From Actinomadura latina NBRC 106108 (GTDB lineage: Bacteria; Actinomycetota; Actinomycetes; Streptosporangiales; Streptosporangiaceae): a stretch of 64,000 bases of DNA. How positions within the stretch are numbered: the first letter of the stretch is position 1; the number at the start of each line of letters is the position of its first letter. A program made the position numbers and the translations under genes. The notes under the pieces were generated by a model. That model ran no database searches. It worked only from the letters and a program-made list of their open reading frames with translations, and had not been told where the DNA came from. Shown here piece after piece: positions 15,873 to 24,215 of this stretch. The stretch is from the NCBI RefSeq assembly GCF_001552195.1, contig NZ_BCQS01000018.1, positions 62,001-126,000 on the forward strand, given 5' to 3'.

Positions 15873-16661
15873 ATGCAGCGGACCTTCGTAGTGACGGGCG
15901 GCGGGCGAGGCGTCGGCCGCGCCGTCGTCGAACGGCTGGTCGCGGACGGCGCGACGGTCGTCGTGGTCGAGCTCGACCCGGCGGCCCTCGACTGGGCGGA
16001 CGACCGGGTGATCCCGGTCGCGGGGAGCGCCGCCGACGAGGACGTCGCCGAACGCGCGGCCGACCTGGCGCAGGAAGCCGGAACGCTGACCGGGTGGGTG
16101 AACAACGCCGCCGTTTTCCGCGACGTCCCTTCTCCGTCCGCGCGCGAACTTCTCGACCTCGTCGGCCTGAACTTCGATCCGGCGGTGGTCGGCTGCGTGA
16201 CCGCCGTCCGCCGTTTCCTGGACGCCGGGACGGGCGGTGCGATCGTCAATGTCTCGTCCCATCAGGCGCAGCGCCCGGTGCGCGGTTCCCTGCCCTATGC
16301 GACCGCGAAAGCGGCCATCGAGGGCCTGAGCCGGGCCCTCGCCGTCGAGTACGGCCCGCACGGCATTCGCACGAACGTCGTGGCCCTCGGCTCGATCACG
16401 ACCGACCGCTACGAGACCTTTCTGGAAAGACAGAACGGTGCCGAGAGGCGGCGAATCGAGGGCGAAATGCGGCTGCTCCATTCGGTCGGCCGTGTCGGTC
16501 GCCCCGCCGAAGTGGCCGCGGCCGTCGCGTACCTGCTCTCGGACGGGGCGAGTTTCGTCAACGGCGCGGTCCTCCCCGTGGACGGCGGGCGCCACGCGGT
16601 CGGCCGGGACCCCGAAGAAGCCCGTGTTTTCCCGGACGACCTGCGGGAACGCGGTACGTAG
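15873..16661 (+). CDS. SDR-family NAD(P)-dependent oxidoreductase
   Basis: A 262-residue classical short-chain dehydrogenase: cofactor loop TGGGRGVG near residue 8, NNAA at about 83, active-site Ser in NVSSHQAQ, and YATAK (Tyr and Lys). The C-terminal LLSDGASFVNGAVLPVDGG is typical of the FabG-like subgroup. The acidic end of strand 2 (VVELD) suggests NAD preference. GAGGAG lies 7 nt before ATG 15873. No pathway partner is adjacent, so the substrate is unknown. Confidence 0.9.
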   Translation: MQRTFVVTGGGRGVGRAVVERLVADGATVVVVELDPAALDWADDRVIPVAGSAADEDVAERAADLAQEAGTLTGWVNNAAVFRDVPSPSARELLDLVGLNFDPAVVGCVTAVRRFLDAGTGGAIVNVSSHQAQRPVRGSLPYATAKAAIEGLSRALAVEYGPHGIRTNVVALGSITTDRYETFLERQNGAERRRIEGEMRLLHSVGRVGRPAEVAAAVAYLLSDGASFVNGAVLPVDGGRHAVGRDPEEARVFPDDLRERGT

Positions 16662-16775
16662 GACGCGTGGTGGCCGAGCCCGGTTGACAGCGGACCCGGA
16701 GTTGGCCAGCAGCCCCCGAGCGGCACGGGATACCGGTACATATAGGGATTCGTTCGATCTGAAGGGATCCACAGG

Positions 16776-17222
16776 GTGAGGAAGATTCTCGTCACGGGGG
16801 CCGCCGCGATCGCGGTGGCGGGAGCCGGAGTGGTGGTGGCGGCGCCGGCCGAGGCCGCGAGCCCGGTGCAGATCTACCGCGTCTACTACAACTCGCCGGG
16901 CAGCGACACGGGGTCGAACAAGTCGCTGAACGCCGAATGGGTGCAGCTGTTCAACACGTCGCGATCGTCCAAGAACCTGAAGGGCGTCAAGCTCCGCGAC
17001 AAGACCGGCTACACGTACACGTTCGGCTCTTACACGATCAAGGGCCGGAAGTCCGTTTACATTCACACGGGCAAGGGGACGAACAGCGCCGCCCACCGCT
17101 ACTGGGGCAAGAGCTGGTACGTGTGGAACAACACCGGCGACACCGCCTACCTTCTCTACCCGAGCGGTCGGCTGGCCGACAAGTGCTCCTGGGGCAGCAA
17201 GGGCTCCTCGAAGTACTGCTGA
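16776..17222 (+). CDS. Secreted lamin-tail-domain (LTD) protein
   Basis: A 148-residue exported protein. Residues 1-28 are a Sec signal peptide (RKILVTGAAAIAVAGAGVVVAAPAEA, AxA cleavage). The rest is a lamin-tail beta-sandwich: NAEWVQLFNTSRSSKNLKGVKLRDKTGYTYTF, SVYIHTGKGTN, WYVWNNTGDTAYLLYPSGRLADKCSW. Two Cys near the end could form a disulfide. Bacterial LTDs occur on secreted nucleases and cell-surface proteins; here the domain stands alone. GTG 16776 follows GAAGGGA. Ends at a terminator hairpin. Confidence 0.85.
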   Translation: MRKILVTGAAAIAVAGAGVVVAAPAEAASPVQIYRVYYNSPGSDTGSNKSLNAEWVQLFNTSRSSKNLKGVKLRDKTGYTYTFGSYTIKGRKSVYIHTGKGTNSAAHRYWGKSWYVWNNTGDTAYLLYPSGRLADKCSWGSKGSSKYC

Positions 17223-17234
17223 CCATTCCGCGAC

Positions 17235-17269
17235 GCGGCTCGGCCCTCGCACACGGGGGGCCGAGCCGC
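17235..17269 (+). terminator. Terminator after LTD gene
   Basis: An 11-bp perfect stem (GCGGCTCGGCC / GGCCGAGCCGC) with a 13-nt loop between convergent genes; no T tract. Confidence 0.55.
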
Positions 17270-17273
17270 GAGG

Positions 17274-17408
17274 TCAGGCGGTCTTGGCCTCGGTGACGGC
17301 CCCGCGCAGGGCGGCGAGGAACGCCGTGCCGTCGGGGTCGCCGCCCAGGCCGATGAAGAAGGAGGCGGACTTCGGGCTTCCCACAGCCGGCACGGCCGTC
17401 AACTGCAT
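17274..17408 (-). CDS. 44-residue ORF coupled to the HTH protein gene
   Basis: The frame reads MQLTAVPAVGSPKSASFFIG and continues to LAALRGAVTEAKTA. Its ATG (17406-17408) overlaps the stop of the upstream gene, and no stronger ribosome site is needed for such coupling. It looks like the C-terminal end of a larger family that has been fused or truncated here: in-frame sequence continues upstream without a stop for a further 14 codons. Either a small real protein or the remnant of a gene truncated when the upstream operon arrived. Function not recognised. Confidence 0.35.
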   Translation of the reverse strand: MQLTAVPAVGSPKSASFFIGLGGDPDGTAFLAALRGAVTEAKTA

Positions 17409-17968
17409 GCGGCCTTCTGTCTGGCCAGTTTGGTGGATACCCGCGCCAGATCAGCTCGCCGGTGCTTGGGAATGACGTCGTCCATCATGCGATCGGCTGT
17501 CAGCAGCGCGTTGAAGAACACGGAAGCGCGAGCGACCTCCACGGCGGTGTGGTCGACGTCGCCGAGCCTGTTTCGAACGAGCCAGTCGGAAACCTGAGCC
17601 CAGGAGAACAGCCGCTGCCGGACCGGCTCGGGAAAACCGCCGGGACCACGCACACCTCCGATCCAGTGCCGAACGGCGTGGATCGTCACCTTTGCTCTGG
17701 TGGCTATCGTCTCGACGGCGACGAGGTCTCCACCGTCGACGCCGGTCACCGTCATCCCCGCTTCGCGGACGTCCGTGATCGCCGACATGATCGCACCGGC
17801 GACGTCGTCGGCCTCACGGGAGAACATCACGACCCCGCCCCGGTCATCGGCCTGGACGGTCGCGTCGATGCCGTCACCGGCATTGGCGATGATCACTTCC
17901 GCCAGCCGGTCGACGTGCTCGTCCGTTACCGGCCCCGCGATCTCAAGATCGAACCAGTACACGTTCAC
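17399..17968 (-). CDS. HTH protein, candidate antitoxin of a HicA-like pair
   Basis: A 189-residue protein. Residues 1-85 form an alpha/beta module (VYWFDLEIAG, VDRLAEVIIANAGDGIDATVQADDRGGVVMF). Residues about 100-150 are a DNA-binding-like helix-turn-helix (VAVETIATRAKVTIHAVRHWIGG, RQRLFSWAQVSDWL). GTG 17968 has AAGGAG 6 nt upstream. It follows, by 14 nt, a frame resembling HicA-type small toxins, so it may be the antitoxin/autorepressor; a short inverted repeat lies at the operon promoter. The pairing is inferred from layout and fold resemblance, not from a match to a described system. Confidence 0.6.
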   Translation of the reverse strand: MNVYWFDLEIAGPVTDEHVDRLAEVIIANAGDGIDATVQADDRGGVVMFSREADDVAGAIMSAITDVREAGMTVTGVDGGDLVAVETIATRAKVTIHAVRHWIGGVRGPGGFPEPVRQRLFSWAQVSDWLVRNRLGDVDHTAVEVARASVFFNALLTADRMMDDVIPKHRRADLARVSTKLARQKAACS

Positions 17969-17982
17969 TTCGCACTCCTTCC

Positions 17983-18207
17983 TCAGTGGCTGGCCGGGCA
18001 CCCGGCGACGGCCTTGTAGATCTTCGCTGCCTCGTGCTCAGCCACACGTGGCGTTCCGTAGATGTTCAGTTGGGGGCAGCAACCTCGCCCGCCCGGGCAG
18101 CGCAGTTTGCAGTAGACGTGAGCGCTCCCTCCTGGCTAATCAGCGGGCTCCTGCCACCCGGCTTCGACTGCGGAACGGATGGCAGCGAGGATCTCCTTCG
18201 CAGGCAT
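17983..18207 (-). pseudogene. HicA-like small protein gene interrupted by in-frame TAG
   Basis: One continuous frame of 75 codons from ATG 18207: MPAKEILAAIRSAVEAGWQE-PAD, TAG (18136-18138), then PGGSAHVYCKLRCPGGRGCC, IYGTPRVAEHEAAKIYKAV to TGA. The first helix, the G-S-x-H strand and the IYGTPR...EHEA ending resemble actinobacterial HicA-like (dsRBD-fold) proteins. A single C-to-T change (CAG to TAG) explains the stop. No start codon supports translation of the second part alone, although AGGAGGGAG lies just before it. No Shine-Dalgarno precedes ATG 18207; TAGGCT 7 nt upstream suggests a leaderless mRNA. Pseudogene is likeliest; readthrough is possible. Confidence 0.5.
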
Positions 18208-18227
18208 GTGGAAAAGCCTAATCCAGA

Positions 18228-18246
18228 TGTACTAGTTCGCAGTACA
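18228..18246. promoter_or_regulatory. TGTACT-N7-AGTACA inverted repeat
   Basis: Perfect 6-bp arms (18228-18233 and 18241-18246) 21 nt upstream of the HicA-like start, overlapping the likely promoter. Suits an autoregulatory operator of the toxin-antitoxin-like operon. Confidence 0.45.
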
Positions 18247-18359
18247 TGATCGGTGCGCTGAAGGCAAGAGTTGGGAGGAGGCAGAGCCCTCGGACGAGGA
18301 CGGAGGGGTTCTGTCGGTGGGGTGGGGCATGGTTGCGGGACAGCGATGGGAGGGCACTG

Positions 18360-18644
18360 GTGATCATTATTTCGGGGGCGTTGCAGGTGGACGCCGATGC
18401 CCGTGACGCGTATCTGGACGGGTGCCGGGAGGTCGTCGAGCTGGCGCGGGCCGCGCCGGGATGTCTCGACTTCGCCCTGTCGGCCGACGTGGTCGAGCCC
18501 GGCCGGATCAACGTGTACGAGCGGTGGGAGAGCGGTGAGGACGTTGAGCGCTTCCGGGAAGCGGGCCCCGAGCCGGAGCAGGCGGCGCAGATCCGGCATG
18601 CCGAGGTGATGCGGTATCTGATCTCGGGGGTCGAGGCGCCGTAG
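18360..18644 (+). CDS. Antibiotic biosynthesis monooxygenase (ABM) domain protein
   Basis: A 94-residue ferredoxin-like-fold protein of the ABM family: VIIISGALQVDADARDAYLDGC, APGCLDFALSADVVEPGRINVYERWESGEDVERF, AEVMRYLISG. These small dimers include quinone-forming monooxygenases and stress proteins. GTG 18360 has GGGAGGG 6 nt upstream. It directly precedes the SARP/AfsR regulator (21 nt), perhaps cotranscribed. No polyketide genes are nearby, so a role in antibiotic synthesis is not supported here. Confidence 0.8.
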   Translation: MIIISGALQVDADARDAYLDGCREVVELARAAPGCLDFALSADVVEPGRINVYERWESGEDVERFREAGPEPEQAAQIRHAEVMRYLISGVEAP

Positions 18645-18665
18645 CGCCGGTGGCAGAGTTGAGGG

Positions 18666-21600
18666 GTGCGGGTAGCCATCCTCGGGCCGCTGGTCGTGAC
18701 GGACCAGGAGCGCCATGTCGCCGTCGGCGGGGCTCGGTTGCGGGCGCTGCTGGTCCGGCTGGCGCTCGAGCCTGGGCGGACGGTCTCGGTCGAGGCGCTC
18801 GTCCAGGCGTTGTGGCCCGAGGGCGGGCCGGGCGTGCACGCGTTGCAGGCGCTGGTGTCGCGGTTGCGGCGGTGCCTGCCGGACGGGCGGTTGCGGTCGG
18901 TCCCCGGTGGTTACGTCCTCGATGTCGAGTCGGTCGATGCGCCGGAGTTCGAACGGCTGGCCCGGGAGGGAAGGCGGGCACTCCGGGACGGGGACGCCGA
19001 GGGTGCGGCACGCCGGCTGCGGGAGGCGCTCGCGCTATGGCGCGGGGACGCGCTGGCCGACGCGGCCGGGATTCCGTTCGCGGACGCGGCGGCCGTGCGG
19101 CTGCGGGCCCTCCGGACCGCGGCGGTCGAGGATCGGGTGGCCGCCGAGCTGGCCGGTGGGGGAGACCCGGCGCGGCTCGTCGCGGAGCTGGAGGAGCTGG
19201 CCGCGCTGCACCCGCTGCGGGAGCGGCCCCGGGCGCTGCTCGTCGAGGCGCTGCACAGGGGCGGACGGTCGGCTGAGGCGCTGGCGGCGTTCGAGCAGTT
19301 CCGGGGCTTGCTGGCGGAGGAGCTGGGCGCTGATCCCGGGGAGGAGCTGCAGGACGCCTACCTGGCGGTTCTGCGGGCCGCCCCCAAGCAGCGGGCGCGC
19401 GGGAATCTGCGGGTGCCGCCGACGAGTTTCGTCGGGCGGGAGACCGAGTGCGCGTGGGTCGCGCGGGCGCTGTGGGCCGGGCGGCTCGTCACGCTCATCG
19501 GCCCCGGTGGGGCGGGCAAGACCCGGCTCGCCGCGAAGGTCGGGGCCGACGTGGCCGGACGGTTCCCGGGCGGGGTCTGGCTGGTCGAGCTGGCCGCCGT
19601 CGACGATCCGGCGGAGGTGCCTCGGGCGATCGCGGACGTCCTCGGGGTCAGGGACGGGACGCACCGGCTGGTCGAGGCGCTGTCCGCCGACGAGACGCTG
19701 ATCGTCCTGGACAACTGCGAGCATGTCGTGGACGCGGCGGCCCGGGTCGTCCACGAACTGCTCGGCACCTGCCCCAGCCTGCGCGTCCTCGCGACCGGCA
19801 GGGAGCGGCTGGGCGTCGACGGGGAGGCGCTCTGCCCGGTGCCGCCGCTGGAGGCCGCGTCGTCCGTCGAACTCTTCACCGAGCGGGCGCGGGCCGTCCG
19901 ACCGGGGTTCGAGGCGGACGGAGAGGCCATCGCGGACATCTGCCGGCGGCTGGACGGGCTTCCGCTCGCGATCGAGCTGGCCGCCGCCCGGCTGCGGTCG
20001 ATGTCCCTGGAGCAGCTCGCGGCCCGGCTGGACGACCGGTTCCGCCTGCTGACGGGCGGGAACCGGACGGCGCTGCCCCGGCATCGGACGCTGCGCGCCG
20101 TCGTCGGCTGGAGCTGGGACCTGCTGGACGACGCGGAACGCCGGTTCGCCGAGCGCCTGTCGGTGTTCCCCGGCACGATCACGCCGGAGAGCGCGTCCGA
20201 GGTGACCGGCGCCGGGAACGCCCTGGGCCTCCTCGACGCGCTCGTCGACCGGTCGCTCCTCCAGGCCGTCGACGGGCCCGAGCCGCGCTTCCGCATGCTG
20301 GAGACCGTCCGCGAGTACGGGCTGGAGCGGCTGGCGGACGACGACGAGGTCGGCAAGGTGCGGGACGCGCACGTCCAGTGCTTCCTCGACCTGGCCGAAC
20401 GCGCGGAGCCGCACCTGCGCCGTCCCGAGCAGCTGACGTGGATCCCGCTGCTCGCGGCGGAGCGCGACAACCTGCTCGCCGCGCTGCAGCACGCCGTGGA
20501 CGGGGGCGATGCCGAGAAGGCCGTCCGGATGGGCGCCGCGCTGGCCGCCTTCTGGATGATCCAGGGTGATCACGCGGAGGCGGCGCGGCGGCTGCGGCTC
20601 GCGCTGGCCGTTCCGCGGCGGGGCCCGGTGCCGGGGGAGGCGGCGGCGCTGGGCGGTTACGTGTTCAACACCGTCCTGTCCGGCGGTGACGCGCGCGACG
20701 ACCCGCTGATCGGTGAGCGCCGGGAGGACGCGCATCCGCTCGCCGCGCTGATCGAGCCCGCGGCGGCGCTGCTGAACGACGACCCCGCAGGAGGTGTCGC
20801 CGCCATCGACCGGCGCCTCCCCGACTCCGATCCGTGGACGAGCGCGGCGTTGTATCTGATGCGCGCCATGCTCAACGGCAACCGGGGCGAGATGGGCGCG
20901 GCGAGGGAGGACATCGCCGCGGCTCAAGCGGGCTTCCGGGAGGCCGGTGAACGGGCCGGGCTGGCGCTCGCGCTCACCTTCGCGGCCGAGACGCAGATCG
21001 TCGACGGGCATTTCGACGCCGCCGTCACGGCGCTGGAGGAGTCGGTCGGGCTGCTGCGCGAACTCGACCAGGACGGCGACACGGGCATGCAGCGGGTGAT
21101 GCTCGCGATGGCGCGGGCCCGCTCCGGCGACGTCCGGAGAGCGCGGGACGAGCTGTCGTCGATGATCGCGCCGGGAGCCGCGACCCCGTCCCGCCACCTG
21201 GTGCAGGTGCTGCTGGCGCTGGGCGACCTCGCCCGTCACGCCGGCGACGCCGAGGAGGCCCGCGAGCACTATGCCGCCGCCGGCCGGGAACTCGACCGCG
21301 TCCCGTCCTACCCCCAGTACCGCTCGCTGCTGGAGGCGGCGTACGGCCGGCTGGCGCTCGGACGGGACGATCCGGCGGCGGCGCGCGGGCACCTGCGGAA
21401 GGCGCTGGCGCTCGCCGCCGACGCGCCCGACATGCCGATCGCGGCCGTCGCCGGCTACGTGGTCGCCCGGCTGCGCGCCGCCGAAGACCCCCGCGGGGCG
21501 GCCGAGGCGCTCGGCGCCGCGTCCGTCCTGCGCGGCGCGCCCGACGCGTTCAACCCCGACGTCGTCCAGCTGACCCGCGATCTAAGCGAGGATCTGGGCG

Positions 21601-21692
21601 AACGCGCCTACCGCGACGCCTACGGCCGAGGCCGCCGGCTCGGCGTGGACGGCGCGCTCGCCCTCCTGCACGCTCAGCTGCGCCGCCGGTAG
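18666..21692 (+). CDS. AfsR/SARP-family transcriptional regulator
   Basis: A 1008-residue regulator. Residues 1-95: OmpR-type winged helix (LGPLVVTDQERHVAVGGARLRALLVRLAL). Residues 95-245: bacterial transcriptional activator domain (FERLAREGRRALRDGD, ERPRALLVEALHRGGRSAEAL). From about 255: NB-ARC-like ATPase with P-loop GPGGAGKT near residue 279 and LIVLDNCEHV (Walker B). The rest, after LETVREYGLERL, is TPR-like helical repeat. GTG 18666 is the start. Such large SARPs activate secondary-metabolite clusters; none is recognisable here, though an ABM protein and a DrrAB exporter flank it. Overlaps the convergent permease gene by 19 nt through a 7-bp hairpin (21681-21698). Confidence 0.92.
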   Translation: MRVAILGPLVVTDQERHVAVGGARLRALLVRLALEPGRTVSVEALVQALWPEGGPGVHALQALVSRLRRCLPDGRLRSVPGGYVLDVESVDAPEFERLAREGRRALRDGDAEGAARRLREALALWRGDALADAAGIPFADAAAVRLRALRTAAVEDRVAAELAGGGDPARLVAELEELAALHPLRERPRALLVEALHRGGRSAEALAAFEQFRGLLAEELGADPGEELQDAYLAVLRAAPKQRARGNLRVPPTSFVGRETECAWVARALWAGRLVTLIGPGGAGKTRLAAKVGADVAGRFPGGVWLVELAAVDDPAEVPRAIADVLGVRDGTHRLVEALSADETLIVLDNCEHVVDAAARVVHELLGTCPSLRVLATGRERLGVDGEALCPVPPLEAASSVELFTERARAVRPGFEADGEAIADICRRLDGLPLAIELAAARLRSMSLEQLAARLDDRFRLLTGGNRTALPRHRTLRAVVGWSWDLLDDAERRFAERLSVFPGTITPESASEVTGAGNALGLLDALVDRSLLQAVDGPEPRFRMLETVREYGLERLADDDEVGKVRDAHVQCFLDLAERAEPHLRRPEQLTWIPLLAAERDNLLAALQHAVDGGDAEKAVRMGAALAAFWMIQGDHAEAARRLRLALAVPRRGPVPGEAAALGGYVFNTVLSGGDARDDPLIGERREDAHPLAALIEPAAALLNDDPAGGVAAIDRRLPDSDPWTSAALYLMRAMLNGNRGEMGAAREDIAAAQAGFREAGERAGLALALTFAAETQIVDGHFDAAVTALEESVGLLRELDQDGDTGMQRVMLAMARARSGDVRRARDELSSMIAPGAATPSRHLVQVLLALGDLARHAGDAEEAREHYAAAGRELDRVPSYPQYRSLLEAAYGRLALGRDDPAAARGHLRKALALAADAPDMPIAAVAGYVVARLRAAEDPRGAAEALGAASVLRGAPDAFNPDVVQLTRDLSEDLGERAYRDAYGRGRRLGVDGALALLHAQLRRR

Positions 21693-22489
21693 GCGGCGAC
21701 GGCGAGCGGGCCGAACACGAGCAGGAACCCGGCCGACCACAGCAGCGTCATCGTCGCCGGATGCGCCACCGGACCGCCGATCAGCAGCCCCCGCGAGGCG
21801 TCCACCGCGTCGCTGACCGGGTTGACCCTGACCCACGCCTGGAGCCAGCCGGGCATCGTGTCCACCGGGACGACCATGTTCGTGCCGAACGCCAGCGGGA
21901 AGATGCCGAGGAACGCCACCGTCTGCACGATGACCTCCTCCTTGATCAGGACGCCGATCAGCACGTTGATCCAGCCCATCGCGAAGCCCAGCACGGTCGC
22001 CAGGCCGGCCGCCGCCAGCGCCGACGCCGCGTCCGTCTGGACCCGGAAGCCCATCAGGTAGCCGGTCGCGAACAGCACCACGGCCGCGACCACGTACCGG
22101 ATCACATCTCCGAGGACGATCCCGATGAGTGGTGCCGAAGGTCCGATGGGCAAGCTGCGGAACCGGTCGAAGACTCCCTTCTTGATGTCGGTGTTGATGC
22201 TGAGCCCGGTCGCCAGCATCCCGGCGAGCAGCATCGTCATCACCAGCACGCCGGGGAACACGTACTGCAGATACGCGTGCGTCGAGCCGGACACCGCGCC
22301 GCCGAACAGGTACACGAACAGCAGCAGGAAGATGATCGGCATGAACAGCGCGTCGCTCAGCACGCCGGGGCTGCGCCGGGTCTTGGTCAGGCTCCGTCCC
22401 GCGAGCAGCAGGGAATGCCGGACGAGCCGGTAACGGGGCTTCGCGGCCTGTCGGAGGTGGGCGCCCGATTCCAGAACGATGCCGCTCAT
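21674..22489 (-). CDS. ABC-2 type (DrrB-like) permease
   Basis: A 271-residue membrane protein with about six hydrophobic segments (FMPIIFLLLFVYLFGGAVSG, LVMTMLLAGMLATGLSI, VVAAVVLFATGYLMGF, LATVLGFAMGWINVL, QTVAFLGIFPLAFGTNMVVP, LLWSAGFLLVFGPLAV) and the family motif KKGVFDRFRSLPIGPSAPL. It pairs with the ATP-binding gene upstream through an ATGA overlap. This is the daunorubicin-resistance-type exporter layout; the exported compound is unknown. Confidence 0.9.
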   Translation of the reverse strand: MSGIVLESGAHLRQAAKPRYRLVRHSLLLAGRSLTKTRRSPGVLSDALFMPIIFLLLFVYLFGGAVSGSTHAYLQYVFPGVLVMTMLLAGMLATGLSINTDIKKGVFDRFRSLPIGPSAPLIGIVLGDVIRYVVAAVVLFATGYLMGFRVQTDAASALAAAGLATVLGFAMGWINVLIGVLIKEEVIVQTVAFLGIFPLAFGTNMVVPVDTMPGWLQAWVRVNPVSDAVDASRGLLIGGPVAHPATMTLLWSAGFLLVFGPLAVAAYRRRS

Positions 22490-23433
22490 GCCGCCTCCTC
22501 GTCCGTGTGGTGGCCGGTCAGGGTGAAGAAGACCTCGTCCAGGCTGGGCAGCCGCAGCGACAGCTCGGTGACGCCGATCCCGGCGGCGTCCAGGCGGCGG
22601 ACGGTCTCGGTGAAGTCGCCGTCCCCGCCGACCGGCACCGACACCACGTCCCGGCGCGGCGGCTCGACCTCGCGTCCCGACACCGCGCGCAGGATCGCGA
22701 CGACCTCGTCCAGCCGGTCCGGTTCGCGCGGCCGGACGGTGATCGTCTGCCCGCCCGCGATCCGCTTCAGCTCGGCGGGCGTGCCGGACGCGATGACCTT
22801 CCCGCGGTCGATGACCGTGATCTCGTCGGCGAGGGCGTCGGCCTCCTCCAGGTACTGGGTGGTGAGCAGGACCGTGCCGCCGCCGTCCGTCATCGACCGG
22901 ATCAGCCGCCACGCCTCCTCCCGCCGGCCGGGATCGAGGCCGGTCGTCGGCTCGTCCAGGTAGATCACGGCGGGACGTCCGATCATGCTGGCGGCGAGGT
23001 CGAGGCGGCGCCGCATCCCGCCCGAGTAGGTCGAGACGCGGCGCCCGGCGTCCTCCGTCAGTTCGAACCGCTCCAGCAGCTCCGCGGCGCGGGCCTGGGC
23101 CTCCGCCTTCCGCATGTCGAGGAGCCGCCCGATGAGGACGAGGTTCTCGGCCGCGGTGAGGTCCTCGTCCACGGATGCGTACTGCCCGGTGAGCCCGATC
23201 AGCTCCCGCACCTTCGCGGCGTCCCGGACGACGTCCAGCCCGCAGACCTCCGCCCGCCCCGAATCGGGACGCAGCAGCGTCGCCAGCACCCGGACCGCCG
23301 TGGTCTTCCCTGCGCCGTTGGGGCCCAGGACCCCGAGGACCGTCCCCGGCCGCGCCGCCAGTTCCACCCCCGCAAGCGCGGTCGTCCTCCCGAACCGTTT
23401 GGCCAGGCCCTCAGCCTGAAATGCGTAACTCAT
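22486..23433 (-). CDS. ABC transporter ATP-binding protein (DrrA-like)
   Basis: A 315-residue ATPase: Walker A GPNGAGKTT, Q-loop TGQYAS, signature YSGGMRRRLDLAASM, Walker B VIYLDEPTTGLD, and the C-terminal DrrA extension (REPDRLDEVVAILRAVSG, SLDEVFFTLTGHHTDEE). ATG 23433 is chosen; a GTG at 23460 would add nine residues, and neither has a good ribosome site. Forms a drug/lipid exporter with the permease. Near a SARP regulator but transcribed convergently to it. Confidence 0.92.
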   Translation of the reverse strand: MSYAFQAEGLAKRFGRTTALAGVELAARPGTVLGVLGPNGAGKTTAVRVLATLLRPDSGRAEVCGLDVVRDAAKVRELIGLTGQYASVDEDLTAAENLVLIGRLLDMRKAEAQARAAELLERFELTEDAGRRVSTYSGGMRRRLDLAASMIGRPAVIYLDEPTTGLDPGRREEAWRLIRSMTDGGGTVLLTTQYLEEADALADEITVIDRGKVIASGTPAELKRIAGGQTITVRPREPDRLDEVVAILRAVSGREVEPPRRDVVSVPVGGDGDFTETVRRLDAAGIGVTELSLRLPSLDEVFFTLTGHHTDEEAA

Positions 23434-23490
23434 ACCCGGAGGCTGCCGGGCGCCGCTCACAAACCGCTCACACGGCGCCCGCCCCCTGCC

Positions 23491-23811
23491 TTACTCCAGG
23501 TCGAACTTGACCTTCTGCCCCTCGATCGAGGTCACCGTGATCGACACCGACCCCACCCGCGCACGCTCACCGTTGGGGATCACCGCGGGCGCGGACCCGT
23601 CCGCCGACACCGTCATCCCCTGGTCGGAGATCTGCGAGACGGTGACGTCGACGTCGTTGACCTCGACGGTCTGCCCGGCGCCGGTCACGGTCACGTGGCA
23701 CTTGCCGTTGACGCAGCTGTGCGTGTTGCTCTGGCAGCCGCTGAGCAGCAGGACGCCGCCGAGTGCGGCAACGGAGAGAACCGGGACTGCACGCTTCACA
23801 AAAACCCCCAT
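23491..23811 (-). CDS. Small secreted lipoprotein
   Basis: About 106 residues. The N-terminus KRAVPVLSVAALGGVLLLSGC is a lipoprotein signal with lipobox LSGC. The mature part (SCVNGKCHVTVTGAGQTVEV, IPNGERARVGSVSITVTSIEG-KVKFDL) is beta-rich with a Cys pair near the start. A GTG at 23799 with GGGGG upstream is an equally good start. Function not recognised; similar small lipoproteins are common in actinomycetes. Confidence 0.7.
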   Translation of the reverse strand: MGVFVKRAVPVLSVAALGGVLLLSGCQSNTHSCVNGKCHVTVTGAGQTVEVNDVDVTVSQISDQGMTVSADGSAPAVIPNGERARVGSVSITVTSIEGQKVKFDLE

Positions 23812-23954
23812 GTCAGACGATCTCGCATGTATCGATGCGCCGCCCGCCCGCCCGGTTCCACCCTCAACTGGCACAAAGCGGTCAGCGGGGACGAGAACTT
23901 CACGCCGCCGAGCCGCGTCCGCGCACGCCGAATCCGCGAGTTCGCCTGCGCCGG

Positions 23955-24215
23955 CTCACGTCAGACGGGGATCAGGGCCTGGTCAGCGAATGGCCCGGCC
24001 AGTTCGCCGCCCTGAACCGCGAGAGCACCGACGCCCTCAACGCGTTCATCGACCGCCGCCCCGGCCTCGACCGCGAGCGCCTCGTCTTCGCCACGGTCGA
24101 CGTCCCCTACGGCGCCGTCCGCCGCCACCTCGTGGGCCGCCGCCCACCCCCGCCCAGCGTCGACCTCCTGATAACCACCACCTGCCGCGCCGTTCTGACC
24201 GGCTTCAAGCGTTGA
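23955..24215 (+). pseudogene. Probable 5'-truncated coding remnant
   Basis: In the 390-nt gap between two minus-strand genes, the frame LVSEWPGQFAALNRESTDAL, then FIDRRPGLDRERLVFATVDVPYGAVRRHLVGRRP has strong actinomycete codon bias (C/G at nearly every third position) and ends at TGA 24213-24215. No credible start or ribosome site precedes it. It is likely the tail of a gene whose 5' part is lost. Identity unknown. Confidence 0.3.

Noticed and set aside
18246..18359. Longer N-terminus for the ABM protein (start at 18246)
   Set aside because: The extra 38 residues are Arg/Trp-rich and unlike the family; GTG 18360 has a good ribosome site and begins exactly at the first ABM strand.
19035..21392. 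785-codon minus-strand ORF opposite the SARP gene
   Set aside because: Antisense shadow of a high-GC gene; no motifs, no start site support.
22507..24015. Plus-strand ORFs opposite the DrrA gene
   Set aside because: Low-complexity Arg/Asp-rich translation; the minus strand carries a clear ABC ATPase.
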